This document shows, piece after piece, positions 27,038-35,812 of a DNA stretch of 64,000 nucleotides (positions within the stretch are counted from its first letter, which is position 1; each line of letters opens with the position of its first letter). The translations under genes were made by a program, and so were the position numbers. The notes beneath the pieces were generated by a model. It was not told where the DNA came from. It made no database searches and saw only the letters and a list, made by a program, of their open reading frames with translations. Source of the stretch: SAR116 cluster bacterium AG-355-O21 (GTDB lineage: Bacteria > Pseudomonadota > Alphaproteobacteria > Thalassobaculales > Thalassobaculaceae); NCBI GenBank assembly GCA_003280605.1, contig QCEM01000004.1, forward strand, positions 1 to 64,000, given 5' to 3'.

Positions 27038-28246
27038 ATGAAACTTCATCAAATCACCCTTGCCAGTGCAGCTGTTCTGGCTCTGGGCATCAGCGGCGCA
27101 ATGGCTGCTAATGCACCTGGGGTTACCGATACTGAAATCACCATTGGTAACACCAACCCATACAGTGGACCGGCATCAAGCTACAGTGTCTATGGTAAAG
27201 CCATTGGAGCATGCTGGAACTGGGTCAATGACAATGGCGGGATTAACGGCCGTAAGATCAAGTGGATCTCCTATGATGACGGTTACAGCCCCCCCAAAAC
27301 CAAAGAACAGATCCGGAAATTGGTTGAACGCGATAAAGTCGCTTTCACGTTCCAAACTTTGGGTACACCAACCAATTCGGCCGTTCATAAATACATGAAC
27401 AAGAAAAAAGTCCCGCATCTGTTCCTGGCAACCGGCGCCACCAAATGGGGTCAGCCGAACAAATATCCATGGACCATGGGCTGGCAGCCGAACTATCAAA
27501 CCGTTGGTGCCATCTTCGGCAACTACATCCTCGACAACACACCGAACGCCAAAGTCGCCATCCTCAATCAGAATGACGATTACGGTAAAGACTATGTCAT
27601 CGGGATGCAAAAGGCGATGGGCGACAAGTTTGACAAAATGGTTGTTAAGCGGGAAACCTACGAAACTTCAGATCCGACCGTTGATAGCCAAATCGTGAGC
27701 TTGGCCAACAGTGGCGCCGATGTTTTCGTGAACATCTCAATTCCAAAATTTGCTGCCCAGGCGATTAAGAAAATGGCCGCGATTGGTTGGAAGCCTCTGC
27801 ATCTGTTGAACGACGTGTCGGCCGCCATTGCCGCCACCTACGTTCCGGCCGGTGTCGAAAATTCTAAAGGCATCATCTCGGTTGATTTCTACAAAGATCC
27901 GAACGACCCAGAGTGGGCCAACGATCCGGAAACCCTTGCCTGGCGCAAGTGGATGGCCGAATATCAGCCACGTGGTGACCTGAAAAACAAAATGAACTCA
28001 TATGCTTGGGCCGTTTGCCACACCATGATTGCGGTGTTGAAGCAAGCTGGTGACGACCTCAGCCGTGAAAACATCATGAAGCAAGCAGCTAACCTTAATC
28101 AGGTTAAAGTGCCGATGCTTCTGCCGGGCATGGTCGTTGACACAAGCCCGACAGATTTCTATCCGCTTGAGCAAATGCAGATGATGAAATTTGACGGTGA
28201 GCGGAACGTTCGTTTTGGTCCGCTGATCAGCGCCGAAACCGAATAA
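27038..28246 (+). CDS. Periplasmic substrate-binding protein of the liv-type ABC transporter
   Basis: This 402-residue protein delivers the substrate to LivH/LivM. A signal peptide is clear: MKLHQ, then a hydrophobic core and cleavage after AMA near residue 24. The mature part is a type 1 periplasmic binding fold starting VTDTEITIGNTNPYSGPAS, with VAILNQNDDYGKDYVIGM in the hinge region. This subgroup (with PNKYPWTMGWQPNY) is common in alphaproteobacteria and is usually called branched-chain amino acid binding, but experimentally it often binds other amino acids, amides or aromatic acids. The neighbouring MlrC-like hydrolase argues for a less usual ligand. A strong terminator follows. Confidence 0.9.
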   Translation: MKLHQITLASAAVLALGISGAMAANAPGVTDTEITIGNTNPYSGPASSYSVYGKAIGACWNWVNDNGGINGRKIKWISYDDGYSPPKTKEQIRKLVERDKVAFTFQTLGTPTNSAVHKYMNKKKVPHLFLATGATKWGQPNKYPWTMGWQPNYQTVGAIFGNYILDNTPNAKVAILNQNDDYGKDYVIGMQKAMGDKFDKMVVKRETYETSDPTVDSQIVSLANSGADVFVNISIPKFAAQAIKKMAAIGWKPLHLLNDVSAAIAATYVPAGVENSKGIISVDFYKDPNDPEWANDPETLAWRKWMAEYQPRGDLKNKMNSYAWAVCHTMIAVLKQAGDDLSRENIMKQAANLNQVKVPMLLPGMVVDTSPTDFYPLEQMQMMKFDGERNVRFGPLISAETE

Positions 28247-28273
28247 TAACGGCTACATATTTTGGATAGCTGA

Positions 28274-28301
28274 GGGTCGCCGGTCACCGGCGGCCCTTTT
28301 T
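28274..28301 (+). terminator. Intrinsic terminator after the liv operon
   Basis: A ten-pair stem (GGGTCGCCGG with CCGGCGGCCC, one G-U pair) with a three-base loop is followed at once by TTTTTCTTG. It separates the transporter operon from rpsB. Confidence 0.85.
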
Positions 28302-28324
28302 CTTGTGTTATCGCCCGCAAGCGC

Positions 28325-28353
28325 TTGCATTCATCGCGGTCAGGCGTTAGAAG
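28325..28353 (+). promoter_or_regulatory. Candidate sigma-70 promoter for rpsB-tsf
   Basis: TTGCAT (28325-28330) and TAGAAG (28348-28353) are 17 bases apart, just after the liv terminator. The leader would be about 105 bases, long enough for autoregulation by S2, but I could not identify a defined leader motif. Confidence 0.35.
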
Positions 28354-28463
28354 GGCGACCATCTCACACACGGATTTGGCGGCACTCAGGTGAGAGTCGC
28401 TCCGGTCTCGAGAAATCGGGAAATGTCCGTGGCGGTACAACCGGAAAATGAAAGGACATCCCG

Positions 28464-29342
28464 ATGGCGATGCCAACATTTACAATGCGCGAATTGCTGG
28501 AAACCGGCGTTCATTTTGGTCACCATACCCGGCGCTGGGATCCGCGCATGAAGTCGTACATCTTTGGTGTGCGAAACAACATTCACATTCTTGACCTGCA
28601 ACAAACCGTGCCGTTGTTGCACCGCGCCCTGCAAGCTGTCCGTGACACGGTGGCAAAAGGTGGCCGGGTGTTATTTGTCGGCACCAAGCGGCAGGCCTCG
28701 GAACTGATTGCCGAAACCGCGGCCCGGTCAGGGCAGTATTACGTCAACCACCGCTGGTTGGGCGGCATGTTGACCAACTGGAAAACCATTTCAGGGTCCA
28801 TTAAGCGCTTGCGCGAGCTGGAAGAGCAGTTGTCGCAAGATGGTTTGGGCCTGACCAAGAAAGAGATGCTTGGGTTGACTCGCCAACGCGAGAAGCTGGA
28901 GCGGTCACTTGGCGGCATCAAAGAAATGGGCGGTCTGCCGGATATCATGGTCGTGATCGATACCAATAAAGAAGCGATTGCCATTGCCGAAGCGAACACA
29001 TTGGGAATTCCGGTTGTTGCTGTGTTGGACAGTAACTCTAACCCTGCCGGCGTGAACCATCCGATTCCCGGCAATGATGACGCCATGCGGGCGATTACCC
29101 TGTATTGCGATTTGATCAACGGTGCCATCCTGGATGGCTTGCAGCAGGAAGCGACGGCGTCCGGTAAGGACATGGGCGAAGCAGTTGAAGCCCCTGTCGA
29201 ACCGGCTTTAAGTGCGGCCCCTGAAGTGGCCCCTGAAGTGGCCCCTGAAGTGTCTGCGGAAGCTTCACCCGAGCCGGTTGCGGAAGCTGCACCGGCTGCT
29301 GCTGCCGACGCCGGCCCGGAAGCTGAAACACCGTCAGCGTAA
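28464..29342 (+). CDS. rpsB: 30S ribosomal protein S2
   Basis: S2 is a small-subunit protein at the head-body junction. The N-terminal [20 protein letters not shown], the central [14 protein letters not shown] and [18 protein letters not shown] are highly conserved. At 292 residues it is about 50 longer than E. coli S2. The extra part is a C-terminal Ala/Pro/Glu-rich tail (about residues 243-292) containing three tandem PEVA-like units encoded by a 12-base DNA repeat. Such tails are seen in several alphaproteobacteria. It starts the classical rpsB-tsf-pyrH-frr order. Confidence 0.97.
   Translation: MAMPTFTMRELLETGVHFGHHTRRWDPRMKSYIFGVRNNIHILDLQQTVPLLHRALQAVRDTVAKGGRVLFVGTKRQASELIAETAARSGQYYVNHRWLGGMLTNWKTISGSIKRLRELEEQLSQDGLGLTKKEMLGLTRQREKLERSLGGIKEMGGLPDIMVVIDTNKEAIAIAEANTLGIPVVAVLDSNSNPAGVNHPIPGNDDAMRAITLYCDLINGAILDGLQQEATASGKDMGEAVEAPVEPALSAAPEVAPEVAPEVSAEASPEPVAEAAPAAAADAGPEAETPSA
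29218..29251 (+). repeat. 12-base tandem repeat in the rpsB tail
   Basis: Nearly three exact copies of a 12-base unit containing CCTGAAGTGG encode repeated Pro-Glu-Val-Ala. The unit is in frame, so copy-number change would only lengthen or shorten the tail. Confidence 0.7.
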
Positions 29343-29450
29343 GCTGGCGGTGTGGTCGCAAATCTAGGCGATATTTTTAACCGATGATGCGTCGCCTGGC
29401 GTGGCGGACGTGTTGATTTTCGAGCATATCCAAGATCAAGAGGAAAGACG

Positions 29451-30374
29451 ATGGCTGTTACCGCTGCAATGGTGAAGGAACTGCGCGAGAAATCTGGCGC
29501 CGGCATGATGGATTGTAAAAAAGCTCTCAATGAGACCGAGGGCGACGTTGACGCGGCGGTTGATTGGCTGCGCAAAAAAGGTCTATCGGCGGCGGCAAAG
29601 AAATCTAGTCGGGTTGCCGCCGAGGGCTTGATCGGTGCCGTGACGGCGGGTCAAAAGGGCGCGTTGATTGAAGTTAACTCCGAAACTGATTTCGTCGCGC
29701 GCAATGAAGCTTTCCAGGGTTTTGTTACGGGGCTTGCGGCGCTCTCCTTGACCCATGAGGGCGACCTTGCGGCCTTGGTTGCAGCCGATTTTCCGGGAAG
29801 CGGCCGCACCGTGGCGGATGAATTAACGCATAACATCGCCACCATTGGGGAGAACATGACCATCCGCCGTGCCGAAGTGCAGGCGGTCGAAACCGGTTTG
29901 GTTGTCTCCTATGTGCACAATGCATCGGCCCCGGGCCTTGGCAAAATTGGTGTGCTGGTTGCCTTGGAATCAACCGGCGACGGCGGCAAGCTGGAGGCAC
30001 TTGGCAAACAGGTTGCCATGCACATCGCAGCAACCGCACCGCAAAGCCTGAGCATTGAAGATTTGGACCCAACGCTGATCGACCGTGAGCGTGAGGTGCT
30101 GTCCGATCAAGCACGGGCATCAGGTAAGCCTGAGGAAATCATTGGTAAAATGGTCGAAGGCCGCCTGCGGAAATTCTATGAAGAAGCTGTTCTGTTAGAG
30201 CAGGTTTTCGTCATCGATAACGAAACGAAGGTCGGCAAAGTGGTTGAAAAAGCTGCTGCCGACATTGGCGCACCTGTTAAAATTACCGGCTTTTCGCGTT
30301 TGGTTCTGGGCGAAGGCGTTGAACGCGAAGAAACTGATTTTGCCGCAGAGGTTGCCGCCACCCTATCAAGCTGA
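29451..30374 (+). CDS. tsf: Translation elongation factor Ts
   Basis: EF-Ts exchanges GDP for GTP on EF-Tu. The 307-residue protein shows the N-terminal UBA-like domain ([19 protein letters not shown]) and the [10 protein letters not shown] motif, which inserts next to the EF-Tu nucleotide site. Two dimerisation-type core subdomains complete it. AGAGGAAAG precedes the ATG at good spacing. It follows rpsB by 108 bases without a clear terminator. A stem-loop lies between it and pyrH. Confidence 0.97.
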   Translation: MAVTAAMVKELREKSGAGMMDCKKALNETEGDVDAAVDWLRKKGLSAAAKKSSRVAAEGLIGAVTAGQKGALIEVNSETDFVARNEAFQGFVTGLAALSLTHEGDLAALVAADFPGSGRTVADELTHNIATIGENMTIRRAEVQAVETGLVVSYVHNASAPGLGKIGVLVALESTGDGGKLEALGKQVAMHIAATAPQSLSIEDLDPTLIDREREVLSDQARASGKPEEIIGKMVEGRLRKFYEEAVLLEQVFVIDNETKVGKVVEKAAADIGAPVKITGFSRLVLGEGVEREETDFAAEVAATLSS

Positions 30375-30385
30375 CACAATTAGGC

Positions 30386-30410
30386 GATCGGCGGCGGTAA
30401 GCCGCCGGTC
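30386..30410 (+). other. Strong stem-loop between tsf and pyrH
   Basis: GATCGGCGGC and GCCGCCGGTC form a ten-pair stem (one G-U) around the loop GGTAA. There is no following U-run, so it is more likely an RNA stability or processing element than a terminator. Confidence 0.5.
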
Positions 30411-30451
30411 CACCAACCGTGAGGGCGGGCTGAAGACAATGGGAGACAGCG

Positions 30452-31165
30452 GTGCACATTGATCGCGTGTTGCTGAAAATTTCTGGCGAAGCCCTTATGG
30501 GGGAAAAACCCTATGGCCTTGATCCGGCAATGGTTGACCGGGTCGCTGACGAGATTAAATCTGTTCACGAACTTGGGGTCGAAGTTTGTTTGGTCATCGG
30601 CGGCGGTAATATCTTTCGAGGCATTTCTGCTGCCGCCAATGGCATGGAACGCTCAACCGGCGATTACATGGGCATGTTGGCAACGGTTATGAATGCCATG
30701 GCCATGCAAAGTGCCCTGGAAGCCAAAGGCATCCAAACACGGGTGCAGTCGGCCCTACCGATTTCCGCCGTTTGTGAGCCATATATCCGCCGCCGTGCGG
30801 TGCGCCATATGGAAAAGAAACGCATCGTTATTTTTGCTGCCGGTACCGGTAACCCTTACTTTACAACCGATACCGCGGCAGCGCTGCGCGCCTCTGAAAT
30901 GGGCTGTAAAGCGTTGCTGAAGGCAACCAAAGTGGATGGCGTTTATGACGCTGATCCGGAAACCCATCCGAATGCGAAACGCTTTGATGAGCTAACTTAC
31001 CTTGATGTTTTGTCGAAAGATTTGAAAGTGATGGATGCGCCGGCAATTTCATTGGCACGGGAAAATGGTATCCCGATTTTGATCTTTTCAATCCACAAAA
31101 CAGGCGCATTTGCGGAAGTTGTGAATGGCCGTGGTAGGTTCACAATAATTCGCGAAGAGGATTAA
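30452..31165 (+). CDS. pyrH: Uridylate kinase
   Basis: PyrH phosphorylates UMP to UDP. It is the hexameric bacterial type of the amino acid kinase fold, 237 residues. GTG 30452, preceded by GGGAGA, begins the family start [16 protein letters not shown]. The glycine-rich [10 protein letters not shown] and the [17 protein letters not shown] segment for UMP/ATP binding are conserved, as is [19 protein letters not shown]. It is followed three bases later by frr, the usual arrangement. Confidence 0.97.
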   Translation: MHIDRVLLKISGEALMGEKPYGLDPAMVDRVADEIKSVHELGVEVCLVIGGGNIFRGISAAANGMERSTGDYMGMLATVMNAMAMQSALEAKGIQTRVQSALPISAVCEPYIRRRAVRHMEKKRIVIFAAGTGNPYFTTDTAAALRASEMGCKALLKATKVDGVYDADPETHPNAKRFDELTYLDVLSKDLKVMDAPAISLARENGIPILIFSIHKTGAFAEVVNGRGRFTIIREED

Positions 31166-31168
31166 ATC

Positions 31169-31729
31169 ATGGCTGAAGAACCTGATCTTGACGACTTAGA
31201 GCGGCGCATGGACGGCGCCTTGACAGCTTTGAGTAAAGAATTTCAAGGCCTGCGTGCCGGCCGGGCGTCTGCTGCCTTGTTAGAACCGATTGTCGTCGAT
31301 GCCTATGGTCAGAAGATGCCCATCAACCAGGTTGGGACCATTGGTGTGCCGGAACCGCGCCTGCTCACGGTGCAGGTCTGGGACAAGACCATGACCAAGG
31401 CTGTTGAAAAGGCCATTCGGGACGCAAACCTTGGCCTAAATCCGCAGGGCGAGGGACAGTTAATCCGGATTCCGATCCCGGATTTGAGCGAAGAACGCCG
31501 CACCGAGTTATCAAAGATTGCCAGTAAATACGCTGAATCAACAAGGATCGCGGTCCGTAATGTCCGCCGGGACGGCATGGAAACCCTGAAAAAGCTCGAG
31601 AAGGATGGTGACATGGGTCAAGATGATCGCCATCTGTATGAAACGGAAATTCAGGAAATGACAGACCGACACATCAAGAAAATTGATGATAGCTTGGCCC
31701 ATAAGGAAAAGGAGATCATGCAGGTCTGA
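31169..31729 (+). CDS. frr: Ribosome recycling factor
   Basis: RRF splits the post-termination ribosome together with EF-G. The 186-residue protein has the long-helix bundle with [20 protein letters not shown], followed by the beta/alpha domain II ([20 protein letters not shown]) and the C-terminal [11 protein letters not shown]-type arginine-rich helix (here [11 protein letters not shown]). Length and motifs are standard. The stop codon overlaps the uppS start by one base, indicating coupling. Confidence 0.97.
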   Translation: MAEEPDLDDLERRMDGALTALSKEFQGLRAGRASAALLEPIVVDAYGQKMPINQVGTIGVPEPRLLTVQVWDKTMTKAVEKAIRDANLGLNPQGEGQLIRIPIPDLSEERRTELSKIASKYAESTRIAVRNVRRDGMETLKKLEKDGDMGQDDRHLYETEIQEMTDRHIKKIDDSLAHKEKEIMQV

Positions 31730-32466
31730 TGTCTACGGACGTTGCAACTGAGATTGGTGATCTTACCGTCCCGCAGCATGTGGCCATTATTATGGATGGT
31801 AATGGACGCTGGGCTCGGCAACGGATGCGCCCACGGACCATGGGCCATGCAGCCGGGCTGGAGGTATTGCGCGAAATAATCCGTGCCGGTCTGGAGTTAA
31901 ACATCGGCTTTCTGACCTTTTTTGGATTTTCCACCGAGAATTGGAACCGCCCTGCCGACGAAGTATCGTTTTTGATCGATCTGCTGCGGCGCTACTTGCA
32001 GCGCGAAGTTGTCAAACTGCATGAACAAGGGGTGCGTTTGCGCTTCATCGGTAATCGCGATCGATTTGATGATGATATTCGGGCGTTGTTGGTCAATGCC
32101 GAGCAGCTCACACGGCAAAATACGGCGCTGAACGTAACAATCGCCCTAAGTTATGGCGGCCGTGAGGAAATAGTTTCCGCCGCGCGGCGGCTTGCCGAAG
32201 CTGCTGTGCGCGGTGACATTGCGGTTGATGAGATTGACGAGACAAGGTTTGAAGCGGCGTTATTTACCGCCAGCCTGCCGGCCCCTGATTTGCTTATCCG
32301 GACCAGCGGCGAGAAGCGCTTGTCAAATTTTCTATTATGGCAAACAGCCTACACTGAATTCGTTTTCACGGATGTTTTATGGCCCGATTTCAGTGCTGAA
32401 CACCTGCAACAAGCCGTTGCCGAGTTTGGCAGTCGGGACCGGCGCTTCGGCGGGATTATTGGATAA
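31729..32466 (+). CDS. uppS: Isoprenyl (undecaprenyl) diphosphate synthase
   Basis: UppS extends farnesyl diphosphate with isopentenyl diphosphate in cis to make the C55 carrier for peptidoglycan and O-antigen. The 245-residue protein has the magnesium-binding Asp in AIIMDGNGRWARQR (Asp23), the FLTFFGFSTENWNRP substrate region and the C-terminal LIRTSGEKRLSNFLLWQTAY signature. ATG 31729 overlaps the frr stop. Dxr, which feeds the same isoprenoid pathway, lies two genes downstream. Confidence 0.96.
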   Translation: MSTDVATEIGDLTVPQHVAIIMDGNGRWARQRMRPRTMGHAAGLEVLREIIRAGLELNIGFLTFFGFSTENWNRPADEVSFLIDLLRRYLQREVVKLHEQGVRLRFIGNRDRFDDDIRALLVNAEQLTRQNTALNVTIALSYGGREEIVSAARRLAEAAVRGDIAVDEIDETRFEAALFTASLPAPDLLIRTSGEKRLSNFLLWQTAYTEFVFTDVLWPDFSAEHLQQAVAEFGSRDRRFGGIIG

Positions 32467-32471
32467 CATGT

Positions 32472-33314
32472 ATGTCTCGGATGGCCCTGCGCAGTAATTT
32501 GACGATTCGACTGCTATCGTCATCGGCGATATTGCCTGTGGTGGCTGTTATTCTTTACATCGGCGGCCTGGCGTTGACAGCTTGTCTGATTGTCATCGCC
32601 GCGGCAATGGCCTGGGAATGGACCAAAATGCTGGACGGGTCCGGCTTGGCAAAACGGTTCAGTGTCCTTGCGGCAATTTTAACAGGGCTTTTAACCGCCC
32701 TTGTTTTAAGCATTGAGCTGCATCAAGCCGCCATAAGCTTGGTCTTTGCCGTGGCTGGATCGCTGATCATATTTGGTGCCGTGCTCTGGCGTCAGCAGGC
32801 CGAACGGCCGCTGTTGTTGATTTTGGGGCTACCGATCATCGTCGTTGGTTGCGCCGCCGTTGGGGTCCTGCGCGGAGATGATCATAGCGGCCTGGTGTTG
32901 GTGCTTTGGGGCGTCGGCGCCGTGATTGCCACCGATACCGGCGGCTATATTTTCGGTCGCTTGATCGGCGGCCCCCGCTTGGCCCCGCGGGTGAGCCCGG
33001 CGAAGACCTGGTCAGGGCTTCTTGGCGGCGCTGCCCTAGCGGCAATTTTCGGTGGTGTATTGGCGCAATCGCTTGGCGGTATCACGCCGGCCTATCTGGC
33101 GCTGTGGTCGGCCTTGCTGGCGGTTATTTCGCAAGCGGGAGACCTTGCGGAATCTGCCGTAAAGCGTCATGTTGGCGTCAAAGATTCAGGAAGTTTAATA
33201 CCTGGGCATGGCGGTCTTCTGGACCGATTGGATGGCCATTTAGCAGCATTGCCAATGGTCTTGGCGATTGCCGTCTTCACCGGGCGCAATCCTATAGAAT
33301 GGTCGGGGTTTTAG
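32472..33314 (+). CDS. cdsA: Phosphatidate cytidylyltransferase
   Basis: CdsA makes CDP-diacylglycerol from CTP and phosphatidate, the branch point of phospholipid synthesis. The 280-residue protein is almost entirely hydrophobic helices. The C-terminal family signature is clear: RVSPAKTWSGLLGG, then SQAGDLAESAVKRHVGVKDS, then PGHGGLLDRLDG, with the metal-binding acidic residues. ATG 32472 is used; ATG 32481 is an alternative three codons on. It sits between uppS and dxr as in most alphaproteobacteria. Confidence 0.95.
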   Translation: MSRMALRSNLTIRLLSSSAILPVVAVILYIGGLALTACLIVIAAAMAWEWTKMLDGSGLAKRFSVLAAILTGLLTALVLSIELHQAAISLVFAVAGSLIIFGAVLWRQQAERPLLLILGLPIIVVGCAAVGVLRGDDHSGLVLVLWGVGAVIATDTGGYIFGRLIGGPRLAPRVSPAKTWSGLLGGAALAAIFGGVLAQSLGGITPAYLALWSALLAVISQAGDLAESAVKRHVGVKDSGSLIPGHGGLLDRLDGHLAALPMVLAIAVFTGRNPIEWSGF

Positions 33315-33318
33315 ACGG

Positions 33319-34521
33319 ATGTCTGGGGCAAAGCAGCGCAAACGGATTGCAATTTTGGGATCAACCGGCTCGGTCGGGGTCAATACACTTGATCTGGTTG
33401 AACGCCATCCGGAGCGGTATGACGTTGTTGCTTTAACAGCCCATAGCAATTATCAAGCGCTTGCCGCGCAAGCCATGCGGTTAAACCCTGAGGTGGTGGC
33501 AATCGCTGATCGGCAAAGCTATCACGATTTAAAAGCGGCATTGGCAGGGACCACCATCAGGGTCCTGGCCGGCGATGAGGGCATTGTTGAGGCCGCCGCT
33601 GAGCTGGCCGATTGGACAATGTCGGCGATTGTTGGCGCCGCAGGTTTAAAACCGACGCTGACAGCGATCCGGCAAGGCGGCACGGTGGCGCTGGCGAACA
33701 AGGAATGTCTGGTTTGCGCCGGGCCTGTGATGATGCGTGCCGTGGCGGCATCAGGGGCCACATTGCTGCCTGTGGACAGTGAGCACAATGCCATTTTCCA
33801 AGTTTTTGACAGCACCAATCGTGACCGCATTGAACAGATTATTCTGACCGCTTCCGGCGGTCCTTTCCGTGATCTCAGCATCGCTGAAATGCGTTTAAAA
33901 ACACCTGCACAGGCGGTTGCACATCCAAATTGGTCAATGGGTGCGAAAATCTCCGTTGATTCAGCGACGATGATGAACAAAGGCCTAGAAGTCATTGAAG
34001 CTCATTATCTTTTTGATATGCCTGACCAACAAATTGATGTCCTGATTCATCCGCAATCAATCATCCATTCGATGGTCGCTTATGTGGATGGCTCGGTTTT
34101 AGCGCAGCTTGGGGCGCCTGATATGCGAACTCCGATCGCCTATTGTTTAGCCTGGCCGGACCGGATGCCGGCGCCAAGCGAGCGGCTTGATCTGGCCCGT
34201 ATTGGGCAGTTGGATTTCAGCGCGCCTGACGTTAGCAGATTTCCCTGTCTACAACTCGCGCGGGCGGCATTGATTGGTGGGCAAGCCATGACCATTTGTC
34301 TGAATGCCGCCAACGAGGTTGCGGTTGCTGCTTTCCTGGCCGGTAAGACCGGCTTTTGCGATATTGCCGAGGTGGTCGAAACAGTGATCGCTGCGGCGAC
34401 CGCTTGGGATTGTGAAACTGTCGACCAAATCATTGAAATTGATCAATGGGCACGGACCGCTGCCACGATCGCCATCGACGGTCTTGGCAGTGCCAAGTTA
34501 GCGAGCGGCGACGACGATTGA
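33319..34521 (+). CDS. dxr: 1-deoxy-D-xylulose 5-phosphate reductoisomerase
   Basis: Dxr catalyses the committed step of the MEP isoprenoid pathway with NADPH and a divalent metal. The 400-residue protein begins with the NADPH-binding AILGSTGSVGVNTLDLV. The metal-binding VDSEHNAIFQ, the ISVDSATMMNKGLEVIEAHY loop and the QSIIHSMVAYVDGS segment are all conserved. Length is as usual. It is four bases after cdsA and 29 before rseP. Confidence 0.97.
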   Translation: MSGAKQRKRIAILGSTGSVGVNTLDLVERHPERYDVVALTAHSNYQALAAQAMRLNPEVVAIADRQSYHDLKAALAGTTIRVLAGDEGIVEAAAELADWTMSAIVGAAGLKPTLTAIRQGGTVALANKECLVCAGPVMMRAVAASGATLLPVDSEHNAIFQVFDSTNRDRIEQIILTASGGPFRDLSIAEMRLKTPAQAVAHPNWSMGAKISVDSATMMNKGLEVIEAHYLFDMPDQQIDVLIHPQSIIHSMVAYVDGSVLAQLGAPDMRTPIAYCLAWPDRMPAPSERLDLARIGQLDFSAPDVSRFPCLQLARAALIGGQAMTICLNAANEVAVAAFLAGKTGFCDIAEVVETVIAAATAWDCETVDQIIEIDQWARTAATIAIDGLGSAKLASGDDD

Positions 34522-34550
34522 TGATCACAGCAGATTATATTTGGTGAGTT

Positions 34551-35675
34551 ATGGACATTATTTGGACCTATATTTTGCCGTTCCTCGGTATTTTGACCGC
34601 TTTGGTTTTTGTCCATGAATTAGGGCATTACAGCGTCGCGCGCTGGGCCGGCGTCAAAGTTGAAGTGTTTTCGATTGGTTTTGGACCGGAGATTTTTGGC
34701 TGGACCGCCGCTTCCGGCACGCGCTGGAAATTCTCGGCCATTCCCTTAGGTGGCTACGTCAAGATGTTTGGCGATGCAGACCCTGCCAGCACACGCGGAG
34801 ACGGCCTGGAGGGCATGTCGGAGGCCGAACGCGCGCTGGCCTTTCACCATAAACCGCTCAGGGACCGGGCGCTGATCATTGCCGCTGGTCCAGCGGCTAA
34901 TTTTGTTTTTGCGATTGTTTTGTTGACCGCCATGTTTATCAGTGCCGGACAACCCTATGCGCCAGCCGTGCTTGACAAAGTGTTGCCGGACAGTGCGGCG
35001 GCAGCGGCCGGATTGCAGGTGAATGATCGAGTCATCGAACTGGATGGTGTAACAATCACCAAATTTGAGGATATGCGACGGCTGATCATGGACAATCCTG
35101 GGGTCAGTTTAGCGATGACCATCGAGCGTGCTGGCAGCCAGTTGGATCTGACCATCGTCCCGCAGGTCTCGGAACGGGTTGATCGTTTTGGCAATAGCCA
35201 CCGCATTGGCCTTCTGGGCGTGAACAGCCAGCAGGTTGAGACCGTTCGCTTAGGGCCTGTTGCGGCTGTCGGCGCGGCAGTGAACGAAACCTATTCTTTG
35301 GTCACCCGCACACTGGCGTCGCTTGGACAAATCATCACCGGCAGCCGCACCGTCGAGGAATTAGGCGGACCATTGCGGATTGCTCAAATGTCCGGGGCGG
35401 TGGCACAAACAGGGTGGCTGCAGACTGTTTGGTTCATGGCCATTCTGTCCGTAAACCTTGGGCTGATTAACTTATTCCCGATTCCGGTACTCGATGGTGG
35501 GCATCTGTTATTTCATGCGGTTGAAGCAACCTTGGGCCGACCCGTCGGTGAAAAAGTGATGGAATTTGCCAATCTTACCGGCCTCACAATGGTTCTCGGA
35601 TTAATGGTTTTTGTCACCTGGAACGACCTCACACAGATGCGGGTGTTTGAATATTTAGGCAGTTTTTTCGGCTGA
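34551..35675 (+). CDS. rseP: RIP metalloprotease RseP (site-2 protease)
   Basis: This intramembrane zinc protease cleaves anti-sigma factors or leftover signal peptides in the inner membrane. The 374-residue protein has the zinc motif HELGH at residues 22-26 in the first membrane helix, the second ligand region NLFPIPVLDGGHLLF near residue 310, and one recognisable PDZ domain (about 115-200). E. coli RseP has two PDZ domains and is longer, whereas the one-PDZ form is usual here. Four hydrophobic segments are visible. It immediately precedes bamA, consistent with envelope quality control. Confidence 0.95.
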   Translation: MDIIWTYILPFLGILTALVFVHELGHYSVARWAGVKVEVFSIGFGPEIFGWTAASGTRWKFSAIPLGGYVKMFGDADPASTRGDGLEGMSEAERALAFHHKPLRDRALIIAAGPAANFVFAIVLLTAMFISAGQPYAPAVLDKVLPDSAAAAAGLQVNDRVIELDGVTITKFEDMRRLIMDNPGVSLAMTIERAGSQLDLTIVPQVSERVDRFGNSHRIGLLGVNSQQVETVRLGPVAAVGAAVNETYSLVTRTLASLGQIITGSRTVEELGGPLRIAQMSGAVAQTGWLQTVWFMAILSVNLGLINLFPIPVLDGGHLLFHAVEATLGRPVGEKVMEFANLTGLTMVLGLMVFVTWNDLTQMRVFEYLGSFFG

Positions 35676-35812
35676 CATACGCAAAATCTACAAAGGTTGA
35701 TAAAAATTGAACTGTAATCCTTTCGCTTAGATGCCTAAAAAGGTAAAAGACGTAAGGGTTTATAACGGGTGCTTTGTTTGTGACACGTTTTCCATTTTTG
35801 CCGCCTGTCGAA

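Noticed and set aside
28739-29575. Long open frame antisense to rpsB and tsf (278 codons)
   Set aside because: It mirrors codon bias of the S2 tail and EF-Ts start, has no family features or ribosome binding site, and both sense genes are certain.
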